A stretch of 50,006 nucleotides of DNA from an uncultured Oscillibacter sp. (GCA_910584995.1 CAJUDW010000004.1:1-50006); one strand, 5' to 3'. Positions 8,282 through 16,170 are shown, counted from the first letter of the stretch. Numbers and translations are program-made. Notes: generated from the sequence alone by a model not told the origin.

Positions 8282-8683
8282 TCATTCCTCCATCATGATC
8301 CGGAACAATTGGTTGATCCGTTCCCGGCGGCCCTGCAAATACAGCCAGCCGAACAGCGCCTCCAGGGCGGTGGCTTCGGCGTACTGGGCGCGGCTGGCGT
8401 GGCTGGGGACGGTGCGCACCTGGGCATTTCGTCCCCGGCGGAACACCGCCTGCTCCTCCTCCGTCAGAAGGGGCAGGATCCGCTCCGCCTTCTCCGCCTG
8501 GGACTCCGCCCGCACCAGCCGGACGGCGGCCTGATGGAGCCCCCTGCCAGTGGCCTTGCCATGGGCGCAGAGCCAGGTGCGGACCAGGATTTCAAAAACC
8601 GCGTCCCCCATATGGGCCAGCCCGATGGAACTGATGGCCTGGAGTTGTCCGGCGGTAAAGACGGGCTCAAAATAGTTTTCCAT
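8282..8683 (-). CDS. mrnC: Mini-ribonuclease 3
   Basis: 133 residues from ATG 8683, chosen because a GGGAGG site lies 6 bases upstream; the frame is open 15 residues further, into the promoter. It is an RNase III catalytic domain without the double-stranded-RNA-binding domain, as in Mini-III, which processes 23S rRNA precursor ends in Gram-positive bacteria. The metal-binding acidic residues are visible in IGLAHMGDAVFEILVR and in EATALEALFGWLYL. It is first in a two-gene operon with rqcH. In many Firmicutes mrnC lies next to cysS, which is not the case here. Confidence 0.9.
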   Translation of the reverse strand: MENYFEPVFTAGQLQAISSIGLAHMGDAVFEILVRTWLCAHGKATGRGLHQAAVRLVRAESQAEKAERILPLLTEEEQAVFRRGRNAQVRTVPSHASRAQYAEATALEALFGWLYLQGRRERINQLFRIMMEE

Positions 8684-8718
8684 AAAAGCCTCCCTGCTTT
8701 CACTGGTTCTTCGGGGAA

Positions 8719-8747
8719 AGTATACCACACTTTTCCCCCTTTGTCAC
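8719..8747 (-). promoter_or_regulatory. Promoter of mrnC-rqcH
   Basis: Minus-strand GTGACA (8742-8747), 17-base spacer, TATACT (8719-8724). The -10 ends about 35 bases upstream of the mrnC start. Confidence 0.65.
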
Positions 8748-8881
8748 CGCAGGTTTTCCGCCCCCCTCTCCTCTTTCGTGCCGATATAGCCGGACTTCCT
8801 ATGCCTTTCGTGAAAAAACCCGAACAGGCAGTCATCTCTTTTAAGATAACCGCCTGATAAGCCGGACACGGCCCGGCTATG

Positions 8882-9214
8882 TTATTCTTTCAGATTCTTC
8901 AGCGCTTCCGGTTCATTCGAGATAATCTCCCCAACAACCGGACATGTTTCCATATCCGGACAGTCACCGCATGTCACTGCGCCTTTTTTCAGCGCGCACT
9001 GACGAATCCCGCAAAGGCTCTCACAGTATACCGTCTTCGCTCCATCCATACGGCAGCCCTCGCAATAAATATGTTCAGGCAAAATAGGCGCATGATTTAA
9101 CTCCGCCCATAGTTTTGCGGTTTTTTCACGCAGCGCTTGGTCATGATGGATTGTTGCAAGATATGCATCGCATTTTTCACAATCCAGTCCACAGTATGCA
9201 ATCATATTCCTCAT
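8882..9214 (-). CDS. DUF3795-family cysteine-rich protein
   Basis: 110 residues from ATG 9214, which has AGGAGG 9 bases upstream. An alternative in-frame start 15 residues upstream lacks a site. It opens with IAYCGLDCEKCDAYLAT, the typical DUF3795 start, and continues with CEGCRMDG, CESLCGIRQCA, TCGDCPDMETCP. The regularly spaced cysteines suggest a zinc or Fe-S binding protein. The family's function is not established. The gene and its flanks are visibly richer in A and T than the surrounding genes and it stands alone, which suggests recent acquisition. Confidence 0.8.
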   Translation of the reverse strand: MRNMIAYCGLDCEKCDAYLATIHHDQALREKTAKLWAELNHAPILPEHIYCEGCRMDGAKTVYCESLCGIRQCALKKGAVTCGDCPDMETCPVVGEIISNEPEALKNLKE

Positions 9215-9347
9215 GGGTTTATGCCTCCTGTCAGTCTGTTTTCTATTTAATTTTATCATTTATACTGGCAAAACACAAGAAGCGATCTGCAGAACTGTGG
9301 CTCGTAAAATCATCAACATATCGGAAAAATTGACTTTTGTCGGACCG

Positions 9348-9365
9348 GCAGGGCGGGAGCCCTGC
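9348..9365. repeat. Hairpin in the leader region before the MATE gene
   Basis: GCAGGGC (9348-9354) and GCCCTGC (9359-9365) around GGGA, flanked further out by TTGTC and GACAA, and followed after a few bases by TTTTT. It may end a short upstream transcript. No gene is seen for it. Confidence 0.4.
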
Positions 9366-9392
9366 AGACAACCGTTTTTCCCGATTTTGCCC

Positions 9393-9421
9393 TTTTCAAA
9401 AGTCTCCGGCTATGCTATACT
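9393..9421 (+). promoter_or_regulatory. Promoter of the MATE exporter
   Basis: TTTTCA (9393-9398), 17-base spacer, TATACT (9416-9421) with an extended TGC. The leader then contains a 9-bp hairpin (9451-9459 / 9465-9473) before the start codon at 9498. Confidence 0.6.
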
Positions 9422-9497
9422 AGTGATTTAATGAATATTGCACGATACGGGCCGTCCGCTGCGGGCGGACGGCGAAGAAAGGATTTTGAGAGAGAAT

Positions 9498-10853
9498 ATG
9501 GACGAAAAGCAGGAACAAACCTACCATGAAATGACGGAAACCCCCGTAGGACGCCTGATCTTCCGTCTGGCAGTCCCCTGTATCATCAGTATGCTGGTCA
9601 CCTCCTTCTACAACATGGCAGACACCTTCTTCGTGGGGATGCTGAAGAGCAACAGCGCCACCGGCGCCGTGGGCGTGGTGTTTTCCATGATGGCTATCAT
9701 CCAGGCCGTAGGGTTCTTCTTCGGGCACGGCAGCGGGAACTTCATCTCCCGGGAACTGGGACGGCACAACTTCGAGTCCGCCTCCAACATGGCCGCCACC
9801 GGCTTTTTCTCCGCCCTGGCTACCGGCGCGGTAATCTGCCTGCTGGGGCAGATCTTCCTGGAGCCCCTGGCCAGCTTCCTGGGCTCCACGCCCACCATCC
9901 TCCCCTATACGAAAGCCTATCTCCGGGTCATCCTTCTGGGGGCACCCTGGATGACCGCCTCCCTGGTGCTGAACAACCAACTGCGGTTCCAGGGCAGCGC
10001 CGCCTACGCCATGGTGGGCATCGCCAGCGGCGCAATTTTGAATATCGGCCTAGATCCCCTCCTCATCTTCGTCTTTGACCTGGGGGTGGCGGGAGCTGCC
10101 TGGGCCACCATCATCAGCCAGTTTGTCAGTTTCTGCCTCCTCCTGGTAGGATGCAGCCGGGGCGGGAACCTCCATATCCACCCCTCCCGGGTGCAGCTGA
10201 AATGGTTCTATTACAGTATGATCATCCGGGGAGGCCTGCCCTCCCTGGCCCGGCAGGGCTTGGCCTCCGTGGCCACCATCTGCCTCAACCAGGCCGCCAA
10301 GCCCTACGGGGACGCAGCTATCGCCGCCATGGGCGTAGTCCAGCGGATCATGATGTTTGGCGGCTCCGCCATGATTGGCTTCGGCCAGGGGTTCCAGCCG
10401 GTCTGCGGCTTCAATTACGGCGCCAAGCTTTATCACCGGGTAAAGGAGGGCTTTTTCTTCTGCGTCAAACTCTCCACGGTCTTCCTGCTGGCCATCAGCA
10501 CCCTGGGATCCCTGCTGGCTCCCCACTTGATCGCCCTCTTCCGGGATGACCCGGAGGTCATCCAATACGGCGCCACGGCCCTGCGGCTCCAGTGCCTCAC
10601 CCTCTGCCTCTCCGGCTGGATCGTCATGAGCAACATGATGCTGCAAACCATCGGCCGTACCGGCCCTGCCACTTTCCTGGCCATGGCCCGGCAGGGGATC
10701 TTCTTCATCCCCCTGGTGTTCGCCCTCTCCTCCGCTTTTCAGTTCCTGGGCGTCCAAATGACCCAGCCCTGCTCGGATCTGCTGACCTTTGCCTGCGCCG
10801 TCCCCATCCAGATCCACGCCCTGCGGGAGATGTCCCGCCTGCCCTCCGGCTGA
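9498..10853 (+). CDS. MATE-family multidrug/toxin efflux transporter
   Basis: 451 residues from ATG 9498; an upstream in-frame TTG at 9438 would start inside the leader hairpin and is not supported. It has about twelve hydrophobic segments in two homologous halves, beginning TPVGRLIFRLAVPCIISML and the MATE-typical YNMADTFFVG. Further family features are GHGSGNFISRELG, LNNQLRFQGSA, NIGLDPLLIF and, in the second half, GFGQGFQPVCGFNYGA. Such proteins export cationic drugs or metabolites by Na+ or H+ antiport. The substrate cannot be predicted. It is monocistronic by position. Confidence 0.9.
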   Translation: MDEKQEQTYHEMTETPVGRLIFRLAVPCIISMLVTSFYNMADTFFVGMLKSNSATGAVGVVFSMMAIIQAVGFFFGHGSGNFISRELGRHNFESASNMAATGFFSALATGAVICLLGQIFLEPLASFLGSTPTILPYTKAYLRVILLGAPWMTASLVLNNQLRFQGSAAYAMVGIASGAILNIGLDPLLIFVFDLGVAGAAWATIISQFVSFCLLLVGCSRGGNLHIHPSRVQLKWFYYSMIIRGGLPSLARQGLASVATICLNQAAKPYGDAAIAAMGVVQRIMMFGGSAMIGFGQGFQPVCGFNYGAKLYHRVKEGFFFCVKLSTVFLLAISTLGSLLAPHLIALFRDDPEVIQYGATALRLQCLTLCLSGWIVMSNMMLQTIGRTGPATFLAMARQGIFFIPLVFALSSAFQFLGVQMTQPCSDLLTFACAVPIQIHALREMSRLPSG

Positions 10854-10938
10854 CGGCGCGGTTTCCCGGGGGATTCCCTGTCCCCCGGGCCGCCCGCCTC
10901 CGCCGCAGGCACCGGATGTCTTTTTATGTTCCTCTTTT

Positions 10939-10952
10939 CGCAAACGTTTTAG
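10939..10952. promoter_or_regulatory. LacI/GalR-type operator-like site 1
   Basis: CGCAAACGTTTTAG. The CGCAAACGTTTT core is the exact reverse complement of the core of site 2 (11106-11117). It resembles the CGNAAACGTTTNCG operators bound by LacI-family repressors such as PurR and CcpA relatives. No LacI-family gene is in the window. Confidence 0.55.
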
Positions 10953-11023
10953 ATATGTTTTGTTTAAAACATCCAAAAAATTTATTTTCTTTTGGGTTAA
11001 TAGCAGAATTCCCAGAATTGGGG

Positions 11024-11052
11024 TTGACTTTTTTCGTTGGATATTTCATAAT
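11024..11052 (+). promoter_or_regulatory. Strong promoter inside the AT-rich island
   Basis: TTGACT (11024-11029), 17-base spacer, CATAAT (11047-11052). It lies between the two operator-like sites, site 2 being about 50 bases downstream of the predicted start, so looping or roadblock repression is plausible. Confidence 0.65.
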
Positions 11053-11103
11053 AAGTACTAACCTACAAGCAGATTCGCGGAGGTTTTTTCTTAACACATT
11101 TTT

Positions 11104-11117
11104 CGAAAACGTTTGCG
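11104..11117. promoter_or_regulatory. LacI/GalR-type operator-like site 2
   Basis: CGAAAACGTTTGCG, a near-perfect 14-base palindrome. It shares a 12-base core, in inverted orientation, with site 1 at 10939-10952. Confidence 0.6.
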
Positions 11118-11193
11118 TAACAACCTCCCTTTATTTTGTGATTCACGGCCTCCGTCAGGAGTCTCGTGTATCTGTTTCTCCTTTCCTTCTATA

Positions 11194-11240
11194 GGTACAC
11201 AGCCCGCGTTTTGGCAGAAACGCGGGCTGTGTACCTTTTT
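11194..11240 (+). terminator. Strong intrinsic terminator
   Basis: A perfect 18-bp stem (11194-11211 / 11218-11235), loop TGGCAG, then TTTTT (11236-11240). The T-run is only on the plus-strand side. Confidence 0.9.
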
Positions 11241-11523
11241 CCGGGAACCATCCTGGAAGCCCAGATGGGAAACATCCGCCCCAAATCCAGCGTCCCACCG
11301 GGCTGATACTGCCCACGCAGCGGAAAAGCGCCTGTACATTTCCCAGGAAACCGGATATATTGGGCCGCCGGGGCGATTGCAGAAGGCCCTTCGCGCCGGC
11401 AGCTGCAAAAAAATTTTCCTTTTTTGCGTCATTCCGGCCTTTTCCAAGGTATGATCAGTAAAGGGCAGTCCCTCCGGCACGTGACGGCGGGGCCCGCCCG
11501 GATAGAGAAAGGAGGCTGTGCCT

Positions 11524-11988
11524 ATGGCGTCCCCGGACACCGCCCAGGCGGCTGAACGCTACGGCCCCATGGTCTACCGCCTGGCCTACGCCCAGACCCG
11601 ATCCCGCTGTGACGCGGACGATATCTTCCAGGAAGTCTTTCTCCGCTACCACCGCTCCGCCCCGGCTTTTGAGACAGAGGAGCACCGGAAGGCCTGGCTG
11701 CTGCGGGTGACAGCCAACCGGACCAAAAGCCTCCTTGCCTCCCCCTGGCGGCGGCGGGCAGCCCCCCTGGAGGACGTCTACGCCTATACGGATCCGGAGG
11801 AATCCGCCGTGGACGCGGCCATGGCGTCCTTGCCGCCCAAATACCGCGCCGTCATCCACCTCTACTATTTCGAAGGCTATACCTCCGATGAGATCGCCGG
11901 CCTCCTGGAGTGCAAGCCTTCCACTGTCCGCTCCCGGCTGAGCCGCGCCAGAGAACGGCTGGGAGCCATATTAAAGGAGGAATTATGA
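11524..11988 (+). CDS. ECF-type RNA polymerase sigma factor
   Basis: 154 residues from ATG 11524, which has AAAGGAGG 8 bases upstream; an in-frame GTG at 11518 is too close to the site. Region 2 includes YRLAYAQTRSRCDADDIFQEVFLRYH, the -10-recognition helix of small sigma-70 proteins. After a short linker, region 4 (LPPKYRAVIHLYYFEGYTS, then DEIAGLLECKPSTVRSRLSRARERL) binds the -35. There is no region 3, as in ECF sigmas. It overlaps the following membrane protein gene by four bases (ATGA), the usual arrangement for a sigma factor and its anti-sigma partner, so its activity is probably controlled by that protein. Its regulon is unknown. Confidence 0.9.
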   Translation: MASPDTAQAAERYGPMVYRLAYAQTRSRCDADDIFQEVFLRYHRSAPAFETEEHRKAWLLRVTANRTKSLLASPWRRRAAPLEDVYAYTDPEESAVDAAMASLPPKYRAVIHLYYFEGYTSDEIAGLLECKPSTVRSRLSRARERLGAILKEEL

Positions 11989-13022
11989 GTTTCCAATCTG
12001 CCTACCAGGCCATGAACGGCCCTATCGGCCCTTCCCCCGCTCTGCTGGAGAAAACCCTGTCCGGGACGGCCCGCCGCCATCGCCCCCTGCGCCTTGCCGC
12101 GGCAGCCGCCGCCGTGATCCTGATCCTCTGCGCCGCCGTCCCCGCTGCCGCCGCCGTATCGGATCCCTTCTATGAGGCCCTCTATCTCCTGGCCCCTGCC
12201 GCCGCCCAGTTCTTCCAGCCGGTGCGGATCTCCTGCGAAAGCGGCGGCGTTACCATGGAGGTAGTCTCCGTCCGGGTAGATGGGGACACCGCCCAGGCCT
12301 GGATCGCCCTCACCGGGGATTCCGTGGACGGGACCTGCGACCTCTTTGACAGCTACCGCTTCCATATCCCCTCCGACATGATCTGCCACTGCGAACCGGC
12401 CGGTTTTGACGAATCCTCCCATACCGCCCTCTTCCTCTGTACCGCAGAAACCATAGACGGCTCCCCCATCCCCGCCAGAGGGAAGCTGACCTTCTCCCTG
12501 GACTGCTTCCTCACCGGGCGGGAAACCCAGGAGGATCTGGCCGTGGATCTGCCCCTGGCGGACTACGCCGGCCCGGCGGAGGCCGTCCCCGCCGGGAAGC
12601 CGGGGGACCGGTTCGCCTGCACCGGCGGCGGGTTCAGCGAGGAGAACCTCCATCTTCTGGATACCCCCTCCGCCCTCCTGCCCCGGCCCGCCCTGGCGGA
12701 GCCCGCCGAGGGGTTGGCCATCACTGCCGCCGGGTACGCAGAGGGCCTGTTCCGGATCCAGATCTGCCGGGGGAACGCCTCCCTGCTGGATAGCCACTGC
12801 CAGCTGTGGCTGGAGGACAGCCAGGGGAACCGGCTGGACAATCTTTGCAGCCTGGCATTCACAGAGGGATGGGAGGGCCCGGGCCGGCTGGACTACACTG
12901 AGTTCCTCTTTGACATCCCCCCGGAGGAACTGCCGGGCTATACCCTCCGGGGAAACTTCTGGGACTCCGGAAACCGGGTGGACGGAAACTGGAAAGTCAC
13001 CTTCCCCCTGGAAAACCGCTGA
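11985..13022 (+). CDS. Putative membrane anti-sigma factor (DUF4179-like)
   Basis: 345 residues from ATG 11985, with AAAGGAGG 4 bases upstream and a 4-base overlap with the sigma gene. The cytoplasmic N-terminus is short (about 30 residues). One transmembrane segment (about 35-57, alanine-rich with VILILCAAVPAAAAV) is followed by a large outer domain that opens with SDPFYEALYLLAPAAAQFFQPV, the layout of DUF4179 proteins. The outer part has paired cysteines that could form disulfides. The role inferred from context is to bind and inhibit the upstream sigma factor and to sense an envelope signal. The family assignment is moderate; the anti-sigma role rests mainly on position. Confidence 0.7.
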   Translation: MSFQSAYQAMNGPIGPSPALLEKTLSGTARRHRPLRLAAAAAAVILILCAAVPAAAAVSDPFYEALYLLAPAAAQFFQPVRISCESGGVTMEVVSVRVDGDTAQAWIALTGDSVDGTCDLFDSYRFHIPSDMICHCEPAGFDESSHTALFLCTAETIDGSPIPARGKLTFSLDCFLTGRETQEDLAVDLPLADYAGPAEAVPAGKPGDRFACTGGGFSEENLHLLDTPSALLPRPALAEPAEGLAITAAGYAEGLFRIQICRGNASLLDSHCQLWLEDSQGNRLDNLCSLAFTEGWEGPGRLDYTEFLFDIPPEELPGYTLRGNFWDSGNRVDGNWKVTFPLENR

Positions 13023-13123
13023 GGCCCCTCCTTCCCCCCGCATAGCCCCATATCCCTCAGGTTAGGGAAAAGAAGCCCCGTAGTGTCCGCGCCCGGAGGC
13101 ATGCAAACAAGGAAACCAGTTTC

Positions 13124-13162
13124 CTCCGGCATCGTGTGCGCCGGGGAAAACGCCTCCCGGCC
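13124..13162 (+). repeat. 39-base dispersed repeat, copy 2
   Basis: Matches the minus strand of 6301-6339 at 36 of 39 bases, with the three differences all transitions. It is flanked upstream by a small GGAAACC-A-GTTTCC hairpin not shared with copy 1. Confidence 0.75.
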
Positions 13163-13204
13163 ACCCGGGAAAACCCGCAAACCGCCTTTTCGGCAGCAAC
13201 CCGT

Positions 13205-13238
13205 ATCCCGCAGGCATCCGCCTGCGGGATATTTCGTT
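13205..13238 (+). terminator. Terminator of the sigma/anti-sigma operon
   Basis: A perfect 11-bp stem (13205-13215 / 13220-13230), loop ATCC, followed by the T-rich ATTTCGTTT. Confidence 0.65.
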
Positions 13239-13257
13239 TCCGGCGGAAGTTTTGCCC

Positions 13258-13285
13258 TTGTCATTTCCAGAAAGTGTGGTATCAT
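13258..13285 (+). promoter_or_regulatory. Promoter of the MoxR/VWA operon
   Basis: TTGTCA (13258-13263), 16-base spacer, TATCAT (13280-13285), about 30 bases upstream of the start codon. Confidence 0.65.
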
Positions 13286-13316
13286 GATTTCAGAAAGAAA
13301 CCGGAAGGAGATCGCC

Positions 13317-14228
13317 ATGCTGGACTTCCTGAAAAACGAGGGCGTCAGCCCAAAAATCATTGCAGAAATTGAGCGGTTCCGGGCAAAATGGCCTGCGGAA
13401 GGCCCCCTGAAAGGCCGGGTACCGGAACCCCGCTACCTTTATTACGGAAAGGATATCTGGGAGGAGGCCGCCACGGCCCTCCTCTGCGGGGAAAACCTGC
13501 TGCTCTCCGGCCCCAAGGCCACCGGCAAGAACGTACTGGCAGAAAACCTGGCAGCCGCCTTCGGCCGCCCCAGCTGGGACGTGTCCTTTTACATCAACAC
13601 CGACGCCGCCACCCTCCTGGGCACCGACACCTTTGCCAACGGGGAGGTATCCCTCCGGAAAGGGCCCATCTACCAGTGCGCGGAGGTGGGAGGCTTCGGC
13701 GTGCTGGACGAGATCAACATGGCGAAGAACGAGTCCCTGGCGGTGCTCCACGCCACCATGGATTTCCGCCGCTGCATCGATATGCCCGGCTACGGCCGCA
13801 TCGCCCTCCACCAGGCCGCCCGCTTCATCGCCACCATGAACTACGGCTACGCCGGGACACGGGAACTGAACGAGGCCCTGGCCTCCCGGTTTGTGGTCAT
13901 CGACATGCCGGCCATCGCCGCCGGGGATCTGGTCAAGCTGATGCTGCGGGAGTTCCCTTCCCTGAAGCACGGCTGGGCGGAGCAGTTCGCCAGCCTCTTC
14001 CAGGACATCCAGCGCAAGTGCAACGGCGGGGAACTGTCCACCAAGGCCCTGGATCTCCGGGGCCTGCTGGCCGCCGTGCGGCTGATGCAGGCGGGGCTGG
14101 AGGGGAACCGGGCCCTGGAACTGGGCATCGTCAACAAGTCCTTTGACGATTTCGAACGGCAGCTGGTGCTGGACGTGATCCGTGCCCGTCTGCCGGAAAC
14201 CGTTTCCTTCACGGATGTGTTCGGCTGA
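13317..14228 (+). CDS. MoxR-type AAA+ ATPase
   Basis: 303 residues from ATG 13317, with AAGGAG 6 bases upstream; the open frame continues 78 residues further upstream through the terminator and repeat, which is not credible coding sequence. Walker A is GPKATGKN (65-72) and Walker B is VLDE (129-132), followed by INMAKNESLAVLH; sensor-1 and arginine-finger regions are in IATMNYGYAGTRELNEALASRF. MoxR ATPases work as chaperones that insert metals or activate enzyme complexes together with a von Willebrand factor A protein. Here the VWA gene follows directly (one-base overlap). The client is unknown; no adjacent metalloenzyme gene suggests itself. Confidence 0.88.
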   Translation: MLDFLKNEGVSPKIIAEIERFRAKWPAEGPLKGRVPEPRYLYYGKDIWEEAATALLCGENLLLSGPKATGKNVLAENLAAAFGRPSWDVSFYINTDAATLLGTDTFANGEVSLRKGPIYQCAEVGGFGVLDEINMAKNESLAVLHATMDFRRCIDMPGYGRIALHQAARFIATMNYGYAGTRELNEALASRFVVIDMPAIAAGDLVKLMLREFPSLKHGWAEQFASLFQDIQRKCNGGELSTKALDLRGLLAAVRLMQAGLEGNRALELGIVNKSFDDFERQLVLDVIRARLPETVSFTDVFG

Positions 14229-15955
14229 TGGAGATCCTGGACAGCGAAAAGCGGCGGGCCAGGAACATCATCTGGAACGCCGCCGGGGAGTACGGCTTCG
14301 AGCCGGATTTCAAGGCCTATGATCACGACGGCCGGGCGGAACTGTACTGGAACAGCATCGCCGGGGCCGTCCGGAAAAACTATGGCGAAGCCCCAGTCCG
14401 GGAACTCTTCGCCGCCATCCACGGCCATAGCCGGGAACCGCTTTTCGAGCAGCTTCTCTGGCTGGGGCTGGAAAACGCCGCCTTTTCCAGAGAGTCCCCC
14501 CGCAGGCCTGCCCTGCCGGCCCTGCGGCAGAGGTACGCCCGGGCGGTCCTGCTGGCCAATGGCCGGGCCGTCTCCCTGGAGGGGGACGAGGATCTCCTCC
14601 GCCGCCTGGAGGACGGCCACTTCCGCCGCGCCCTGGGGGAGGACACCTCCGGCCTTATGGCCCGGGACCGGGAGATGCTGGACGCCCTGGAATTCCCCGG
14701 GGATCTGGCTGGGGAGGTCCTCCGGGACCGGGCCCTGGCCTTTCTGGAAAGATATTTCCACTTCGTCCCCGGCGGTGACCCGCCGCCGGAAAAGCCCCGG
14801 TTCCTCCCAAGCATTTTCTTCTTCGGTACCGGGAAATCCAAGGTAAAGCGGATGCCCGCCATCCGCTCCTTTGGCCGCGGCTACGGCGAACACACGGGAG
14901 AGGAGGGCAGCGCCTCCCCCTCCCCGGAGCGGCGGCATATCTCTGACCGCACCGCCGCCGAGACGGAGGCGGATCTGGCCAAATTTGTCCGGGAGTTCTT
15001 CGGCGCCCCCCTCTACGGCCAGCAGCGCCTGGCCGCCCTGGAGGAGGCCGCCTGTACGGGGGATCACAAAGGCTGCCGCCTGTACTGTGCCAACGGCGAC
15101 GGGACTTGGGAAAATGTGAAGGGCTACGTAGGGGCCCAGCGGAAGGCCGCCCTGAAACAGATGGAGCAGAACAAGGCCCTCTACGAGGCCGACGGCCTCC
15201 GCCACCGGGCCAGCATCATCCGTCTGACCGCCCGCATCCGCAACGCCATGACGGCCTACCTCCAGCCGGCAGTTGTCCGGGCCTCCGCCGGATCCCTGGA
15301 TGCAGGCCGGATCTGGCGGGGCGTCTATCTGGAGGACAACAAGGTGTTTACCCGGATCCAGAACACCGACCCGGGCCGGCTCTCCGTGGATCTCCTTCTG
15401 GACTGCTCCCACTCCCAGGCAGGGCGGCAGGCCGCCGTGGCAGCCCAGGGGTACATGATCGCCGAGAGCCTGACCCGGTGCCAAATCCCCGTCCGGGTGT
15501 CCTCCTTCTGCTCCCTCAGCGGCTACACCGTGCTGACCCGCTACCGGGACTATCTGGAGACGGATAAAAACCAGCGGATCTTCCACTATTTCGCCGCCGG
15601 GTGCAACCGGGACGGCCTGGCCCTCCGGGTGCTGGGCCAGGAGGCGGAGGAGGGCCCCTGGGAGCACAAGATGATCATCCTCCTGTCCGATGCCAAGCCC
15701 AACGACGTGGTAAAAATGCCCCGGGGCGCTTCCTTCGCCGACTATGCCGGGGAAGAAGGCGTGCAGAGCACCGCCATGGAGGTACGTTCCCTCATCCGGC
15801 GGGGCATCTCCGTAATCTGCGTCTTTACCGGCGAGGACGAGGACCTGCCCTCCGCCCGCACCATCTATGGCCGGGACTTCGCCCGCATCCGCTCCTTGGA
15901 TCAGTTCGCCGACACCGTGGGGACGCTGATCCAGAACCAGATCCGGAGCCTGTAA
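14228..15955 (+). CDS. VWA-domain protein, partner of the MoxR ATPase
   Basis: 575 residues; the ATG overlaps the preceding TGA by one base. The C-terminal third is a von Willebrand factor A domain with a complete metal-ion-dependent adhesion site: DCSHS (392-396, the DxSxS motif), a conserved threonine/serine segment and IILLSDAKPND further on. The N-terminal two thirds are largely charged and helical, as in NorD/CobT-type proteins that act with MoxR-like ATPases on large enzymes. It ends close to a strong terminator, so the operon is just these two genes. NorD or CobT identity itself is not supported because nor and cob genes are absent. Confidence 0.82.
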   Translation: MEILDSEKRRARNIIWNAAGEYGFEPDFKAYDHDGRAELYWNSIAGAVRKNYGEAPVRELFAAIHGHSREPLFEQLLWLGLENAAFSRESPRRPALPALRQRYARAVLLANGRAVSLEGDEDLLRRLEDGHFRRALGEDTSGLMARDREMLDALEFPGDLAGEVLRDRALAFLERYFHFVPGGDPPPEKPRFLPSIFFFGTGKSKVKRMPAIRSFGRGYGEHTGEEGSASPSPERRHISDRTAAETEADLAKFVREFFGAPLYGQQRLAALEEAACTGDHKGCRLYCANGDGTWENVKGYVGAQRKAALKQMEQNKALYEADGLRHRASIIRLTARIRNAMTAYLQPAVVRASAGSLDAGRIWRGVYLEDNKVFTRIQNTDPGRLSVDLLLDCSHSQAGRQAAVAAQGYMIAESLTRCQIPVRVSSFCSLSGYTVLTRYRDYLETDKNQRIFHYFAAGCNRDGLALRVLGQEAEEGPWEHKMIILLSDAKPNDVVKMPRGASFADYAGEEGVQSTAMEVRSLIRRGISVICVFTGEDEDLPSARTIYGRDFARIRSLDQFADTVGTLIQNQIRSL

Positions 15956-15989
15956 AGCCCCCCTTCCCCCGGAAAACTTTCCAAAACCG

Positions 15990-16020
15990 CGCCCCGCGTT
16001 TCGAAAAACGCGGGGCGTTT
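15990..16020 (+). terminator. Terminator of the MoxR/VWA operon
   Basis: A perfect 12-bp stem (15990-16001 / 16006-16017), loop CGAA, followed by TTTTCCTTTCTGTTTT. Confidence 0.88.
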
Positions 16021-16141
16021 TCCTTTCTGTTTTGTCATTTCTCTGTTACTTTTTGAGAAACATTTTCCTGTCGAATTCTGCGCATTTTTATCAAAAGTGG
16101 GGATTAACCTCTGCTTTTACCCCCATTTTCACGGAAAACCC

Positions 16142-16170
16142 TTGACAAAAGTGGCAGCAATGTGTATACT
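16142..16170 (+). promoter_or_regulatory. Strong promoter of the G5-3D gene
   Basis: Perfect -35 TTGACA (16142-16147), 17-base spacer, TATACT (16165-16170) with an extended TG. The leader to the start codon is about 105 bases. It was inspected for a c-di-AMP riboswitch, which often precedes cell-wall genes of this type, without a match. Confidence 0.8.

Larger units (their letters stand above)
11059..11240 (+). ncRNA. Candidate small RNA or attenuated leader
   Basis: The predicted transcript runs from the promoter at 11024-11052 to the strong terminator at 11194-11240 and contains no open frame with a ribosome-binding site. Within it GGAGGTT (about 11080) can pair with AACCTCC (about 11120), and CTCC-GTCA-GGAG forms a small hairpin near 11150. 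No known RNA family is recognised. It could be a regulatory small RNA or a leader that is prematurely terminated before the sigma-factor gene. Confidence 0.45.
10854..11523. other. AT-rich regulatory island, 670 bases without a protein gene
   Basis: Bases 10918-11135 are clearly AT-rich in a GC-rich neighbourhood. The stretch carries two LacI-family-like operators, a strong promoter, and a terminator that would end a transcript of about 180 bases, all listed separately. The remaining 270 bases up to the sigma-factor gene hold no recognised feature apart from a weak -10-like TATGAT at 11450. Confidence 0.7.
13023..13316. other. Intergenic stretch with a repeat copy, terminator and promoter
   Basis: About 290 bases after the anti-sigma gene. 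Besides the 39-base repeat copy, the terminator at 13205-13230 and the promoter at 13258-13285, nothing else is recognised. Confidence 0.5.

Noticed and set aside
10939..11117. A MITE bounded by 12-base inverted repeats
   Set aside because: No target-site duplication flanks the repeats, and each repeat is itself close to a palindromic LacI-type operator placed around a good promoter.
11426..11455. Promoter directly before the ECF sigma gene
   Set aside because: TATGAT at 11450 is acceptable, but no -35 occurs at a proper distance. It may be recognised by the ECF sigma itself, which cannot be judged from one site.
13847..15667. 606-codon minus-strand frame opposite the MoxR/VWA genes
   Set aside because: Same reason: no ribosome-binding site, no motifs, and the plus-strand genes are clear.
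13317..15955. NorQ/NorD nitric oxide reductase activation genes
   Set aside because: The ATPase-VWA pair matches in architecture, but no nitric oxide reductase genes are nearby, so only the general MoxR/VWA name is supported.
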